A stretch of 64,000 nucleotides of DNA from Rummeliibacillus pycnus_B (GCF_050459865.1 NZ_JBCMNM010000023.1:11178-75177); one strand, 5' to 3'. Positions 53,072 through 61,945 are shown, counted from the stretch's first letter. The notes: generated from the letters alone by a model not told the origin. Translations and numbers: made by a program.

Positions 53072-53144
53072 TCACTCATATAATAGCGAGAATATGGCTC
53101 GCAAGTTTCTACCAGTTCACCGTAAATGGGCTGACTATGAGAAG
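53072..53144 (+). ncRNA. Guanine-class purine riboswitch
   Basis: The aptamer contains ACTCATATAATAGCGAGAAT, ATGGCTCGCAAGTTTCTACC and CCGTAAATGGGCTGACTATG, closely following the consensus. The discriminating base is C in GACTATG, so it should bind guanine, hypoxanthine or xanthine rather than adenine. P1 pairs TCACTCAT with ATGAGAA. Confidence 0.95.
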
Positions 53145-53204
53145 CAATATAAATAGTAATTAGCTTACTCAATTAGTATTTTATTTACTATTCCTATCGA
53201 CTTT

Positions 53205-53270
53205 AAAGCTCGAAGGACTTTGCTCCACTCGTAGATGATTGGATGTACAAGTTCTTTGGGCTTTTTTATT
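53205..53270 (+). terminator. Riboswitch-controlled terminator of xpt-pbuX
   Basis: A 16-pair stem (AAAGCTCGAAGGACTT at 53205-53220 with AAGTTCTTTGGGCTTT at 53249-53264, G-U pairs included) is followed by a T-rich run. Confidence 0.88.
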
Positions 53271-53292
53271 TAAAAGCCGAGGTGGCTCGTTC

Positions 53293-53468
53293 AGACTCGA
53301 CAATCATTGGAAGGCCCGAATCGAAAACATCACTTCAGTTTTCGACCGAGGGACTGTTTCAAAGAGGATAGCCTAAAAGCGCGACATCGTGTCGCAACGG
53401 CTATCGGGTACACATCCTGTGCACCCTCGAGAGTCTAGCCGCCGCAGCTGGATATTATTTAAAGGCGG
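53293..53468 (+). ncRNA. GC-rich multi-hairpin leader RNA of unknown class
   Basis: After the riboswitch terminator a structured leader of about 250 bases remains before xpt. Visible helices are: closing AGACTC (53293-53298) with GAGTCT (53431-53436); TCGAAAAC with GTTTTCGA (53321-53345); GATAGCC with GGCTATC (53367-53405) enclosing GCGACA/TGTCGC; GGGT-CACA with TGTG-ACCC (53406-53426); CCGCC with GGCGG (53439-53468). Three hairpins inside one closing helix give a four-way junction. No known riboswitch consensus was recognised. Confidence 0.6.
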
Positions 53469-53519
53469 AACACACAGGTAAAAAACGAAGAACACGAAAC
53501 AAGAAGGGAGATCCTAAGT

Positions 53520-54089
53520 TTGAAAGCACTTCAGGACAAAATCGTTAGTGAAGGTAAAGTCTTATCAGGAGACGTTTTAAAAGTAGATTCATTTTTGAAT
53601 CATCAAATCGATCCAAAACTCATGCAAGAAATTGGTCAAGAGTTTGCAGATCTTTATAAAGATGCAGGTTTAACAAAAATCCTTACGATTGAATCATCAG
53701 GTATCGCACCAGCAGTAATGGCTGGACTTATTTTAGGGATTCCTGTTGTTTTTGCTCGTAAACGTAAATCCGTAACATTGACAGATAATTTCTATTCTGC
53801 AGATGTTTACTCATTCACAAAGAAAATAACAAGTACAATTTCTGTTTCAAAGGATTATCTAAATAAGGATGATGTAGTATTAATCATCGATGATTTCTTA
53901 GCAAACGGAGAAGCTGCAAAAGGTTTACTTGATATTGTAAAACAAGCAGAAGCTACGACAAGTGGTATCGGCATTGTAATAGAAAAAGGTTTCCAACCTG
54001 GAGGAAAGTTCTTACGCGAACAAGGTTATCGCGTTGATTCATTAGCTATTGTTTCTTCATTAGAAAACGGAAAAGTACAATTTGCTTAG
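53520..54089 (+). CDS. xpt: Xanthine phosphoribosyltransferase
   Basis: The product is 189 residues. The start is TTG behind AAGGGAG with about 9-base spacing. LKVDSFLNHQIDPKLM and the PRPP loop region VVLIIDDFLANGEA match Xpt of Bacilli. It converts xanthine and PRPP to XMP in the cytoplasm. It is followed by pbuX after 14 bases, and both are under a guanine riboswitch. Confidence 0.95.
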   Translation: MKALQDKIVSEGKVLSGDVLKVDSFLNHQIDPKLMQEIGQEFADLYKDAGLTKILTIESSGIAPAVMAGLILGIPVVFARKRKSVTLTDNFYSADVYSFTKKITSTISVSKDYLNKDDVVLIIDDFLANGEAAKGLLDIVKQAEATTSGIGIVIEKGFQPGGKFLREQGYRVDSLAIVSSLENGKVQFA

Positions 54090-54103
54090 GAGGCAACTGA
54101 TCG

Positions 54104-55450
54104 ATGAACAAGGTAAAACTTGCAACACTAGGAATTCAGCATTTACTAGCAATGTATGCAGGCGCGATTTTAGTACCATTAATTATTGGTGGCGCTCTAA
54201 AATTTGATTCAACTCAGTTAACGTATTTAGTATCAATTGATATTATGATGTGCGGAATTGCTACATTATTGCAAGTTGCTCGTGGTAAAGTTTTTGGTAT
54301 CGGATTACCATTAGTTCTTGGATGTACATTTACAGCTGTAACACCAATTATCGGAATTGGTACGAAATTTGGTTTAGGAGCTATTTATGGTGCAGTAATT
54401 GCATCCGGTTTAATCGTTGTTCTTATTTCAGGCTTTTTTGGAAAACTGGTGAAATTCTTCCCGCCGATTGTGACAGGTTGTGTTGTAACAGTTATAGGTA
54501 TTACATTAATTCCGGTTGCAATTAATAATGCTGGTGGTGGTCTAGGTGCTCCAGATTTCGGATCTGTTGCAAACATTTCGCTTTCATTTGGAACATTAGC
54601 TGTTATTATCTTATTGTATCGTTTTACTAAAGGTTTCGTTCGTTCTATTGCTATTTTAATCGGTTTAGTGCTAGGTACTGTTGCTGCTACTTTGATGGGT
54701 ATGGTAGACTTTGCACCAGTTAAAGAAGCTGCTTGGGGACAAATTGTGACACCATTCTATTTTGCAACACCTGAATTCCATGTTGTACCAATCATTACAA
54801 TGACATTGGTTGCACTTGTATCACTTGTCGAATCAACAGGTTCTTACTTTGCATTAAGTAATATGACCAATACACCAATTAATGATAAAGCGCTTGCTCG
54901 TGGTTATCGTTCAGAAGGTTTAGCTTCAATCATTGGTGGTATTTTCAACTCATTCCCTTACACAGCGTTTTCTCAAAACGTTGGTTTAATGGAAATGACA
55001 GGTGTAAAAAATCGTGCTGTTATCTTTGTCACAGGGATTTTACTTGTATCATTAGGGTTCTTACCTAAAATTGCTGCATTAACGACAATTATCCCAACTG
55101 CTGTACTTGGTGGTGCCATGATTGCTATGTTCGGTATGGTTGTTTCACAAGGTATTAAAATGTTAGGTGCCGCTGTTCGTGAATCAGAAGGAAATGCGAT
55201 GATTATTGCTTGCTCAATTGGTTTGGGTCTAGGTGTAACAGTCGTTCCTGACATCTTTAAGGTATTACCAGAAACTGCTCGTATTTTAACGAGTAACGGA
55301 ATTGTTGCTGGTAGTGTAACGGCCATCGTATTAAATATTGTCTTCAACATGATTCCGTGGAGACGTGACACACAAATCGAATCAGAAAATGTAAAAGTGA
55401 AGGAAGAAGTGCAAGAAGCCACTTCTCAATTTACTGAAAAACATGCTTAA
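54104..55450 (+). CDS. pbuX: Xanthine permease (NCS2 family)
   Basis: The product is 448 residues with about fourteen membrane segments. GIQHLLAMYAGAILVPLIIG at the N-terminus and the QNVGLMEMTGVKNR motif are typical of nucleobase-ascorbate (NCS2) transporters. The gene pair xpt-pbuX supports xanthine as substrate. GGAGGCAAC precedes the start. Confidence 0.95.
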   Translation: MNKVKLATLGIQHLLAMYAGAILVPLIIGGALKFDSTQLTYLVSIDIMMCGIATLLQVARGKVFGIGLPLVLGCTFTAVTPIIGIGTKFGLGAIYGAVIASGLIVVLISGFFGKLVKFFPPIVTGCVVTVIGITLIPVAINNAGGGLGAPDFGSVANISLSFGTLAVIILLYRFTKGFVRSIAILIGLVLGTVAATLMGMVDFAPVKEAAWGQIVTPFYFATPEFHVVPIITMTLVALVSLVESTGSYFALSNMTNTPINDKALARGYRSEGLASIIGGIFNSFPYTAFSQNVGLMEMTGVKNRAVIFVTGILLVSLGFLPKIAALTTIIPTAVLGGAMIAMFGMVVSQGIKMLGAAVRESEGNAMIIACSIGLGLGVTVVPDIFKVLPETARILTSNGIVAGSVTAIVLNIVFNMIPWRRDTQIESENVKVKEEVQEATSQFTEKHA

Positions 55451-55461
55451 TTATTAATCTA

Positions 55462-55498
55462 ATTTTAGCCTCATCCAATATGGATGGGGTTTTTTCTA
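55462..55498 (+). terminator. Terminator after pbuX
   Basis: GCCTCATCC pairs with GGATGGGGT (G-U included), followed by TTTTTT. Confidence 0.8.
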
Positions 55499-55579
55499 TG
55501 AACAAAATCGAGTTTATTAGAGATAGCTATCTATAGGTAATTAAATACAAATATTAATAGTAATAATCTGTATTCTGCA

Positions 55580-55770
55580 TGATGTGGAATTAGCTTCGCT
55601 TTCCGCGGGCGAGCGTTGAGCCTCCTCGGAAGCTAAAACATTGTGCTCCTGCATCGCTTCGCTAGCTTCGTCGCAGAAAATTCTTTTTGTGGGGCAAAAA
55701 GAATTTTTGCTTCACTGCGGGGTCTCACCTGTCTCGCTTTCCCGCAGGAGTCTGCGCTAATTCCACATCA
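55580..55770. repeat. 191-base element with 15-base perfect terminal inverted repeats
   Basis: TGATGTGGAATTAGC at 55580-55594 is exactly inverted as GCTAATTCCACATCA at 55756-55770. The interior is GC-rich, has no gene, and includes a palindrome around 55677-55710 (AAATTCTTTTT / AAAAAGAATTT). It looks like a non-autonomous, MITE-like or extragenic palindromic repeat. A diverged fragment is at 2600-2665. Confidence 0.8.
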
Positions 55771-55814
55771 ACAAAGATAACTATACAAGATTTTTATTTA
55801 TAAATTTTCATCTA

Positions 55815-55975
55815 TTTTTACTTTTTCAGTGACTTCACAACGTTCCTACGGGGCTTTCAGTTCAAGCTTTTCTCGTAGGACTCTAAATGAACCTCACTGA
55901 AATAACATCGCTCGAAGGGAATGCGGATGTATTTTCGAGGACTCGCCGTTCTTCGCTCTACAATGAATATCATTA
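55815..55975. repeat. Decayed second repeat, inverted relative to the 28.2 kb copy
   Basis: CCTACGGGGCTTTCAGTTCA and AGCTTTTCTCGTAGGACTC are the reverse complement of the core at 28253-28290 with few changes. The flanks have lost the inverted ends. Confidence 0.6.
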
Positions 55976-56121
55976 AATGTTCGTATATTTTATATGAATT
56001 TAGCATTATGAAATTGATTCACTTATAAATAAAATGTATATGAATATGAATGTTTTTTAAAAATAGTTTGATAATTTAAAATATTTCCATTATAATGTAA
56101 AAATTAAAGGAGGTTGTTAAC

Positions 56122-57105
56122 ATGCAGATGTTAGAAAAGATAAGTAAATTTGCTGGGAATACCTTTGCGCTTTGGGTATTGTTAGCTGCAGGCTTAGCCT
56201 TATATGCTCCAGATCAATTTACATGGATTGGACCTTATATATCATTATTACTTGGAATTGTCATGTTCGGTATGGGAATGACACTATCACTTGGAGATTT
56301 TAAATTGGTTTTAAAACAACCTAAAGGTGTGATTATCGGTGTTTTAGCACAATTCATCATCATGCCGTCTGTTGCATACTTATTGGCCAAAGGTCTTCAG
56401 TTACCTCCAGAAGTTGCAGTTGGTGTAATTTTAGTTGGGGCTTGCCCAGGGGGTACAGCTTCAAATGTTATGACATTCCTTGCAAAAGGAAATACTGCTT
56501 TATCTGTAACGATTACTTCTATTACAACATTACTAGCGCCATTATTAACTCCAGCAATTATATATTTTTTAGCTAGCGAATGGTTGAATGTTTCAGCGAG
56601 TGCTATGTTCCTATCAGTTGTTAAAATCGTATTAATTCCAATTTTCTTAGGCATTGTAGTGAAGATTATCTTCAAAAGTAAAACGGAAGTGGCTAATGGT
56701 GTTATGCCTCTTGTATCAGTAGTAGCGATTGTTGCAATTGTAGCTGCTGTTGTAAGTGGAAGTCGCGATAAAATTCTTGATACAGGCTTATTAATCTTTG
56801 CAGTTGTTATTTTACACAATGGTTTAGGTTTACTGTTCGGGTTCTTAGTAGCAAAAGTATTAAAACTAAACTACGAAGATCAAAAGGCTGTTTCTATTGA
56901 GGTTGGAATGCAAAATTCTGGCCTTGGTGCAGCATTAGCACTAGCGCACTTTAGTCCGTTAGCTGCAGTACCAAGTGCAATTTTCAGTGTATGGCATAAT
57001 ATCTCAGGTCCATTACTTGCATCGTATTGGGGATGGAAAGCGGATCGCCTAAAAGAGAAAGAAGAACTCGTTAAAGAAACAGTAGAAGAGGGACAAGCTT
57101 CATAA
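56122..57105 (+). CDS. BASS-family (bile acid:sodium symporter-like) transporter
   Basis: The product is 327 residues with nine to ten membrane helices. VGVILVGACPGGTASNVMTF and VGMQNSGLGAALALAHF are the two crossover motifs that bind sodium in BASS proteins. Bacterial members carry pantoate, pyruvate or other organic acids; the substrate here is open. AAAGGAGGT precedes the start. It is a lone gene between repeats and the flavin-enzyme region. Confidence 0.92.
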   Translation: MQMLEKISKFAGNTFALWVLLAAGLALYAPDQFTWIGPYISLLLGIVMFGMGMTLSLGDFKLVLKQPKGVIIGVLAQFIIMPSVAYLLAKGLQLPPEVAVGVILVGACPGGTASNVMTFLAKGNTALSVTITSITTLLAPLLTPAIIYFLASEWLNVSASAMFLSVVKIVLIPIFLGIVVKIIFKSKTEVANGVMPLVSVVAIVAIVAAVVSGSRDKILDTGLLIFAVVILHNGLGLLFGFLVAKVLKLNYEDQKAVSIEVGMQNSGLGAALALAHFSPLAAVPSAIFSVWHNISGPLLASYWGWKADRLKEKEELVKETVEEGQAS

Positions 57106-57159
57106 ATAAACATTTACGAGCTTCAATTAAAACCATAGGTTAAATAGATTTTATTACAG

Positions 57160-57207
57160 GAAAATGGCTTATCAGTTGAGAAACAGCTGATAAGCCATCT
57201 TTTTTAT
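57160..57207. terminator. Bidirectional terminator between BASS and ATP-grasp genes
   Basis: AATGGCTTATCAG pairs with CTGATAAGCCATC, with an inner TTGAGAAACAG loop and A/T runs on both sides. Confidence 0.87.
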
Positions 57208-57226
57208 CCGTATTTTATTGACGTTC

Positions 57227-58180
57227 TTAAACAAGAGTCTTTTGTCTTTCTAAAGCTTCCCCTAGATATTTTGCTAGTTCTAACATACCGTACTTGCCAG
57301 CTTTTGCTTCAGCATCGCTGTTGTAGTTAGTGTTGGTATTAATATCGTACGTATAAACAATACCATCTTCATCTTTGATAAATTCGATACCTGCAACAGT
57401 AATATTTTGAGCTTTTAAGAATTCTTCATAAGATTCGATTTGTTCTATATCTAACACTGAATTATCAACGATTTGGAATTTAGGTTTGTCTTCAACTTGC
57501 TCACCAACTGGGCAGAATAAGTCGTTGATTTGGCAAGCATCCGCTGGACATAGCTCGAAACCGTTAGAGGTATCAACTTGAACAGCATAAACGAATTTAG
57601 TACCTACGAACTCCGCGCGAGTGATGAATGATTCTGGTGATTTAATATATTGTTGGATTAATGTGATTCCATCAACGGGCTCTTCGTAAAGTGGACCATT
57701 TACATATGAATCTAAAGCCTCAATAGAGTTGAATAATTGTACACCCAGACCTTTACCGGCACGGTTATGTTTAGTGATAAATGAAGGAGCGTTTAATTTT
57801 TTTGCAGCTTCGATAATTTGTTCTTTTCCTACAACAGCGGTTGTTTTTGGTGTACGGATACCTGCTTTTTCCAGTGCTAAGTATTGATTTACTTTACTCA
57901 ATTCGAGTTTAAGGGCATCAGTACCGTTGAATACTGTACGACCGTGAAATTCTAACCAAGCAAGTACTGCGTTTGATAGTTCTGGAGCAAAGCGGTGATC
58001 ACGTGTATGGGATGATGCACTCATTCTGCTATAAAAAATGCCTTCTGGTGGAGCAGAATTTAAGTCAACATTCCCTTGATCTAAAAACCACTCTTCATAA
58101 GGGAGATTCAGTTCGTTTAAACGTTTTGTTAAATGGTCCGTCCATTCACTGTTTTCATGGATAATATAGATTTTTGACAT
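57227..58180 (-). CDS. RimK-like ATP-grasp ligase
   Basis: The product is 317 residues. KLELSKVNQYLALEKAGIRT and FITKHNRAGKGLGVQLFNS are the substrate lid and ATP-binding segments, and YTYDINTNTNYN carries the metal ligands. Such enzymes join a carboxylate to an amine or amino acid using ATP. It starts one base after the LLM oxidoreductase stop, with its ribosome site (GGAGGTTATATAA) inside that gene's end, so the two are coupled. The partner suggests work on an organosulfur or flavin-derived metabolite, but this is not known. Confidence 0.8.
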   Translation of the reverse strand: MSKIYIIHENSEWTDHLTKRLNELNLPYEEWFLDQGNVDLNSAPPEGIFYSRMSASSHTRDHRFAPELSNAVLAWLEFHGRTVFNGTDALKLELSKVNQYLALEKAGIRTPKTTAVVGKEQIIEAAKKLNAPSFITKHNRAGKGLGVQLFNSIEALDSYVNGPLYEEPVDGITLIQQYIKSPESFITRAEFVGTKFVYAVQVDTSNGFELCPADACQINDLFCPVGEQVEDKPKFQIVDNSVLDIEQIESYEEFLKAQNITVAGIEFIKDEDGIVYTYDINTNTNYNSDAEAKAGKYGMLELAKYLGEALERQKTLV

Positions 58181-59248
58181 TTATATAACCTCCGCTTTTT
58201 CATTTCTGAGTTGTTCAACTAATGGCATTACTTTTTCAGCAAAGATCTTCATTTCTTCAAGATGAGGTGAGAATTGAAGAATTAAAAGATTCAAGCCAAC
58301 TTCTTCAAATTCAAGAATACGTTTTGCGATTTGTTCTGGTGTACCAACCAAGTTTGGACGTAAGCCACGATTAGAAACGCAATAGTCTTCTTTGCTTACT
58401 TTTACATTAAGTTGAGATTTACTCGTGAAATCTTTGTAGCCAGCATAAGCTTTACTTTCTGGGTTCATGGTGGTGATTCGTTCTAATTCAGCTTGTACTT
58501 CTTCCTTTGTATCACGGCAAACAATGAATGCAGCCATTCCGAATGTTTCAAAGTCTGGTTTACCTAGCCCTACACGGCGCTCGTTCATTTCACTAATTTT
58601 TGCTTTGATTTCTTCCAATGTGCCACCGTGCATTACATATGAGTCACATGTTTTAGCAATTGTTTGTTTACCTGTTTCAGATTCGCCGCCTGCATAAATA
58701 GGAATGTGTTTATTGTTAACAGGTTTTGGCAAAAGTACGGTATTTTCAAATTCATAAAAATCACCCTTAAATGAAGCAGGGGTTTTTGTAAATAATTCGT
58801 TTAATGCTTCTAAAAATTCTTCTGTACGTTTATAACGATCATCGTGGGCAGTAAAAGCACCGCCGTATTGGCGAGCTTCTTCTTCCCACCATGCAGATAC
58901 GACGTTTAATGCTAAACGCCCATTGCTAATATTATCGATATTAGAAGCCATTTTCCCGAAAGTTTGTGGTTTGTAGTAACCTGGACGAATGGCTGTAAGG
59001 ATGTTAAGTTTTTCTGTTACAGCAGCTATAGCAGCAGTAGTTGACCAAGCGTCTAATGCAGGCTCTTCAATACCTTTTATATCATTTAAGAATAACTCCG
59101 CGATTAATGTCATATCAAAGCCAAGTTTTTCAGCTGTTTGTGCAACTTCTTTAACGTATTCAAAAGTAGCAGGTGATTGTCTATACTCATCCTCGATGTT
59201 ACGTAACCAACCACCATATAGAGGGGACCAATATCCATATTTCATCAT
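58181..59248 (-). CDS. LLM-class FMN-dependent monooxygenase (SsuD-like)
   Basis: From ATG 59248 (GGAAGG about 11 bases upstream; a GTG three codons earlier is too close) the product is 355 residues. The bacterial luciferase-like barrel is clear: MTLIAELFLNDIKG, ISNGRLALNVVSAWWEEEAR and DDRYKRTEEFLEALNELFT. It resembles alkanesulfonate and dimethylsulfone monooxygenases, which use FMNH2 from a separate reductase. The substrate is uncertain. It leads the minus-strand pair with the ATP-grasp gene and is divergent from sfnG. Confidence 0.88.
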   Translation of the reverse strand: MMKYGYWSPLYGGWLRNIEDEYRQSPATFEYVKEVAQTAEKLGFDMTLIAELFLNDIKGIEEPALDAWSTTAAIAAVTEKLNILTAIRPGYYKPQTFGKMASNIDNISNGRLALNVVSAWWEEEARQYGGAFTAHDDRYKRTEEFLEALNELFTKTPASFKGDFYEFENTVLLPKPVNNKHIPIYAGGESETGKQTIAKTCDSYVMHGGTLEEIKAKISEMNERRVGLGKPDFETFGMAAFIVCRDTKEEVQAELERITTMNPESKAYAGYKDFTSKSQLNVKVSKEDYCVSNRGLRPNLVGTPEQIAKRILEFEEVGLNLLILQFSPHLEEMKIFAEKVMPLVEQLRNEKAEVI

Positions 59249-59290
59249 TGATTTCACTGCCTTCCGACACAGGATTTTTAATAATCTGAC

Positions 59291-59304
59291 TATTTAGTGG
59301 GATT
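59291..59304 (-). promoter_or_regulatory. Putative operator of the LLM/ATP-grasp operon
   Basis: On the minus strand AATCCCACTAAATA, followed by a GATTAT half-dyad, lies 43 bases upstream of the start codon. It matches the site before sfnG at 12 of 14 bases. Confidence 0.5.
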
Positions 59305-59558
59305 ATCGTAACATACATAAACCTAATAAACAATATAAAACTTATAAAACTTAGTTGATAAATAGGTTTTGGATTCTATGATAACGTAAACAATTAATTA
59401 TACAATTTTTGGATTGTCTTTTATTATTCTCTTGAATTAAATCTAGAACCAGAAAAGGAATAATGTTTTTATTTGGTTTTTTATATCAGAAAATTATTTA
59501 TTTTCAAAATTATAGTTGCTATTTGATAAAAAGATAATTATCATAAAGGTCACAATAC

Positions 59559-59583
59559 AATCCTACTAAACAAATAGGGATTT
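59559..59583 (+). promoter_or_regulatory. Putative operator of sfnG
   Basis: AATCCTACTAAACA continues into AATAGGGATT and forms an imperfect dyad (AATCC / GGATT) ending 35 bases before the start codon. A similar site is in the sulfur-operon promoter at 44731-44749. Confidence 0.5.
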
Positions 59584-59617
59584 AAGGTTAATTATTATAA
59601 AGAGGAGGAATTTATAG

Positions 59618-60694
59618 ATGGCTTTACAATTTGCTTATTGGGCACCTAATGTGAGTGGAGGGCTTGTTGTTTCAGAATTACCACAGAAAACAGGTTGGAA
59701 TTATGAAGATAATAAACGTTATGCACAGCTTGCTGAAAAAATTGGTTTCGATTACGTATTGTTACAGACTCGGTTCCTATCAAGTTATGGTGCTGAAAAT
59801 CAATTAGAAGCTGCAACTCTTGCTTCAGCATTAGCTGCTTCAACTAAAAGTTTGAACATTATTACTGCTGTGCTTCCTGGTTTATGGCAACCAGCAGTAT
59901 TCGCTAAGATGATGGCATCAATCGATCATATCAGTAGTGGTCGTGCATCGGTAAATGTAGTGTCTGGTTGGCTAAAAGATGAATTCTTAAGTTACGGTGA
60001 ACCTTGGCTAGATCACGATGCTCGATACAAGCGTTCAGAAGAGTTCATTGAAGTGCTTAAATTACTTTGGAATGATAAATCGGCAAATTATAATGGTCAA
60101 TTCTATAAATTAGAAAATGCGACTCTTGAACCGAAGCCGATTAACCCAATTACCGTATTCCAAGGTGGGGCATCACGTGCTGCAAAAGAAATGGGTGGTC
60201 GTGTATCAGATGTCTTCTTCATGAATGGTAATACGTTAGAAGGTTTCAAAGAAATTATTGAGGATGTAAAAAAATTACGTCAAGAAAACGGTCAACAACC
60301 AATTAAATTTGGTGTCAATGGATTTGCAATTGTTCGTGAAACAGAAGAAGAAGCACAACAAGTTCTTCGTGACATTGTTTTAAATGCCAATACAGAAGCA
60401 GTAAAAGGGTTCCAGAAATCAGTTGAGCAAGCGGGTAAAGCATCACCAGAAGGTAAAGGCATGTGGTCTGATGCAACACTAGAAGATCTTGTGCAATACA
60501 ATGAAGGATTTAAAACAGGATTAATTGGAACGCCAGATCAAGTGGCAAAACGTATCATTGAGTTAAAGGAAATCGGAGTAGACATCGTACTAACAGGCTT
60601 CTTACATTATGAAGAAGATTTAAAGGATTTTGGTGAAAAAGTGATACCTCTTGTACGTGAAAAAGAAGCGGCATTAAATTCGGTTACTGTTTAA
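59618..60694 (+). CDS. sfnG: Dimethylsulfone monooxygenase-like LLM flavoprotein
   Basis: The product is 358 residues. FAYWAPNVSGGLVVSELPQK, YGAENQLEAATLASALAAST and RASVNVVSGWLKDEFLSYGE follow SfnG of Pseudomonas very closely as I recall it. SfnG uses FMNH2 to turn dimethylsulfone into methanesulfinate, part of sulfur scavenging. It is divergent from a second LLM gene with a shared operator motif. GAGGAGG precedes the start. The matching reductase is not in the window. Confidence 0.9.
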   Translation: MALQFAYWAPNVSGGLVVSELPQKTGWNYEDNKRYAQLAEKIGFDYVLLQTRFLSSYGAENQLEAATLASALAASTKSLNIITAVLPGLWQPAVFAKMMASIDHISSGRASVNVVSGWLKDEFLSYGEPWLDHDARYKRSEEFIEVLKLLWNDKSANYNGQFYKLENATLEPKPINPITVFQGGASRAAKEMGGRVSDVFFMNGNTLEGFKEIIEDVKKLRQENGQQPIKFGVNGFAIVRETEEEAQQVLRDIVLNANTEAVKGFQKSVEQAGKASPEGKGMWSDATLEDLVQYNEGFKTGLIGTPDQVAKRIIELKEIGVDIVLTGFLHYEEDLKDFGEKVIPLVREKEAALNSVTV

Positions 60695-60777
60695 AACTGC
60701 CCGAAATTCAGATGTTCGAGAGGAAACAGTATATAAGGAATTTAGGTTATATTTGGGGCTATGTTTGAATCTTTTAA

Positions 60778-60816
60778 TAAAACTGGGTAGCAACTTGTTT
60801 ATTGCTCCCAGTTTTT
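60778..60816. terminator. Bidirectional terminator between sfnG and ypsA
   Basis: AAAACTGGG-AGCAA pairs with TTGCT-CCCAGTTTT, overlapping the ypsA stop codon. Confidence 0.82.
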
Positions 60817-61359
60817 CATTTGTTCTTCTTCAGCAACTACTTGTAAATCATAAGCATTAATTAGAAGAATTTCATAGTCATTCTTGTCTGCATATTGCTC
60901 GGCAAGTTTTTTTATATATTTTGGTGATCCCTCATTTTCCTCATCATATACAATGAGTATCCCATCTGAATTTTTGATAAAGAATTTATTTTTCTCTATA
61001 AATTGCCAAGGGGCTTCGTATGGTCGTTTTGTTAGGCTGGTCACAAAGTCAGCTTGTGCTAATATCATCTCATACTTTTCTTGCTTAGCTTCGTTCCAGT
61101 TTTTTTCTTGATCTAGAAAGGGAGTCATAACAGCATACTTTAACTCGGGATATTCTAATTGTAAATCCATCACAACTTCAGCAGCCCATGTTTCAACACC
61201 GAGTTGACCACTTAAAATAACCCATTCCAGTTGGTCTTCAATAAGTTGAATCAACCGATCTTGTAAGGCTTTTTTTATGATTGGAATACCTGGATGATTA
61301 TCATTGAAGATCCCAAGTTCATGCGCTTTGTAGCCTGTGATCGCAAGTCGCTTTAGCAT
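60799..61359 (-). CDS. ypsA: YpsA-like SLOG-superfamily protein (DUF1273)
   Basis: The product is 186 residues. LAITGYKAHELGIF, WVILSGQLGVETWAAEVVMD and the final nucleotide-fold DGILIVYDEENEGS match YpsA, a SLOG-fold protein that affects cell division and oxidative stress responses in Bacillus and Staphylococcus. The GQLGVE segment lines the proposed ligand pocket. AAGGAGGG lies 5 bases before the start. It is a single gene. Confidence 0.9.
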   Translation of the reverse strand: MLKRLAITGYKAHELGIFNDNHPGIPIIKKALQDRLIQLIEDQLEWVILSGQLGVETWAAEVVMDLQLEYPELKYAVMTPFLDQEKNWNEAKQEKYEMILAQADFVTSLTKRPYEAPWQFIEKNKFFIKNSDGILIVYDEENEGSPKYIKKLAEQYADKNDYEILLINAYDLQVVAEEEQMKNWEQ

Positions 61360-61800
61360 GTGTGCCCTCCTTTTTATTAGCTAGTATTTCCGATGTGAAA
61401 ATAAAAAACCGATTTCTAGGAAACCGGTTGACTGATGTAAATATAGAAGCAGGCTTTGTAGTTGATGGATACCTTGCTAAATTAGTCCGGTTACATAAGA
61501 ATTACATTATATCCTACCAATCAACAGTTTCTGCTTTCTTATTTTACAATGGCTATTTTCTGTTTACAATGGATGTTTTGTGTCAATAGGGAGAATGAAT
61601 AGAGACTTTAAAGTTAATTTAGAAGTAAAAACAGCTGAATTTTTTGATTTATTTTTGGGGTTTTGGAGAGTTTCTTACTTTATTTATCAAATAAATATTA
61701 GTAGCACCTAGTAATATTACAGATATATTCAGACTAATTACCGATATTTCAATATTAAGGACTCATAGAGTGCATTTTACAAAAAAGTAAACTATACTAC
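61360..61800. other. Gene-free stretch upstream of bdhA
   Basis: The AT-rich stretch holds only a 75-codon plus-strand frame with no ribosome binding site that begins inside the ypsA leader, which I do not accept as a gene. No RNA motif was recognised. Confidence 0.4.
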
Positions 61801-61855
61801 AACTGTACTAAAAGATTAGAAGAATAATATAGTACAATTTTTGAAAACGTTTCCG
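61801..61855 (+). promoter_or_regulatory. bdhA upstream inverted repeat and cre-like site
   Basis: AACTGTACTA (61801-61810) and TAGTACAATT (61830-61839) form an inverted repeat 19 bases apart, a possible operator. TGAAAACGTTTCCG at 61842-61855 resembles a CcpA cre site. Both lie about 100 bases before the start codon. Confidence 0.5.
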
Positions 61856-61945
61856 GAAACCTACTTTCAAAAGAGGCTCATTTACCTCATAGTTATTAAA
61901 ATTTTTACAAGGTTAGAAATTATAATTTTCTTGGAGGGTCTAACA

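Noticed and set aside
61362..61589. 75-codon plus-strand frame
   Set aside because: No ribosome binding site; it begins over the ypsA leader and has no protein-like features.
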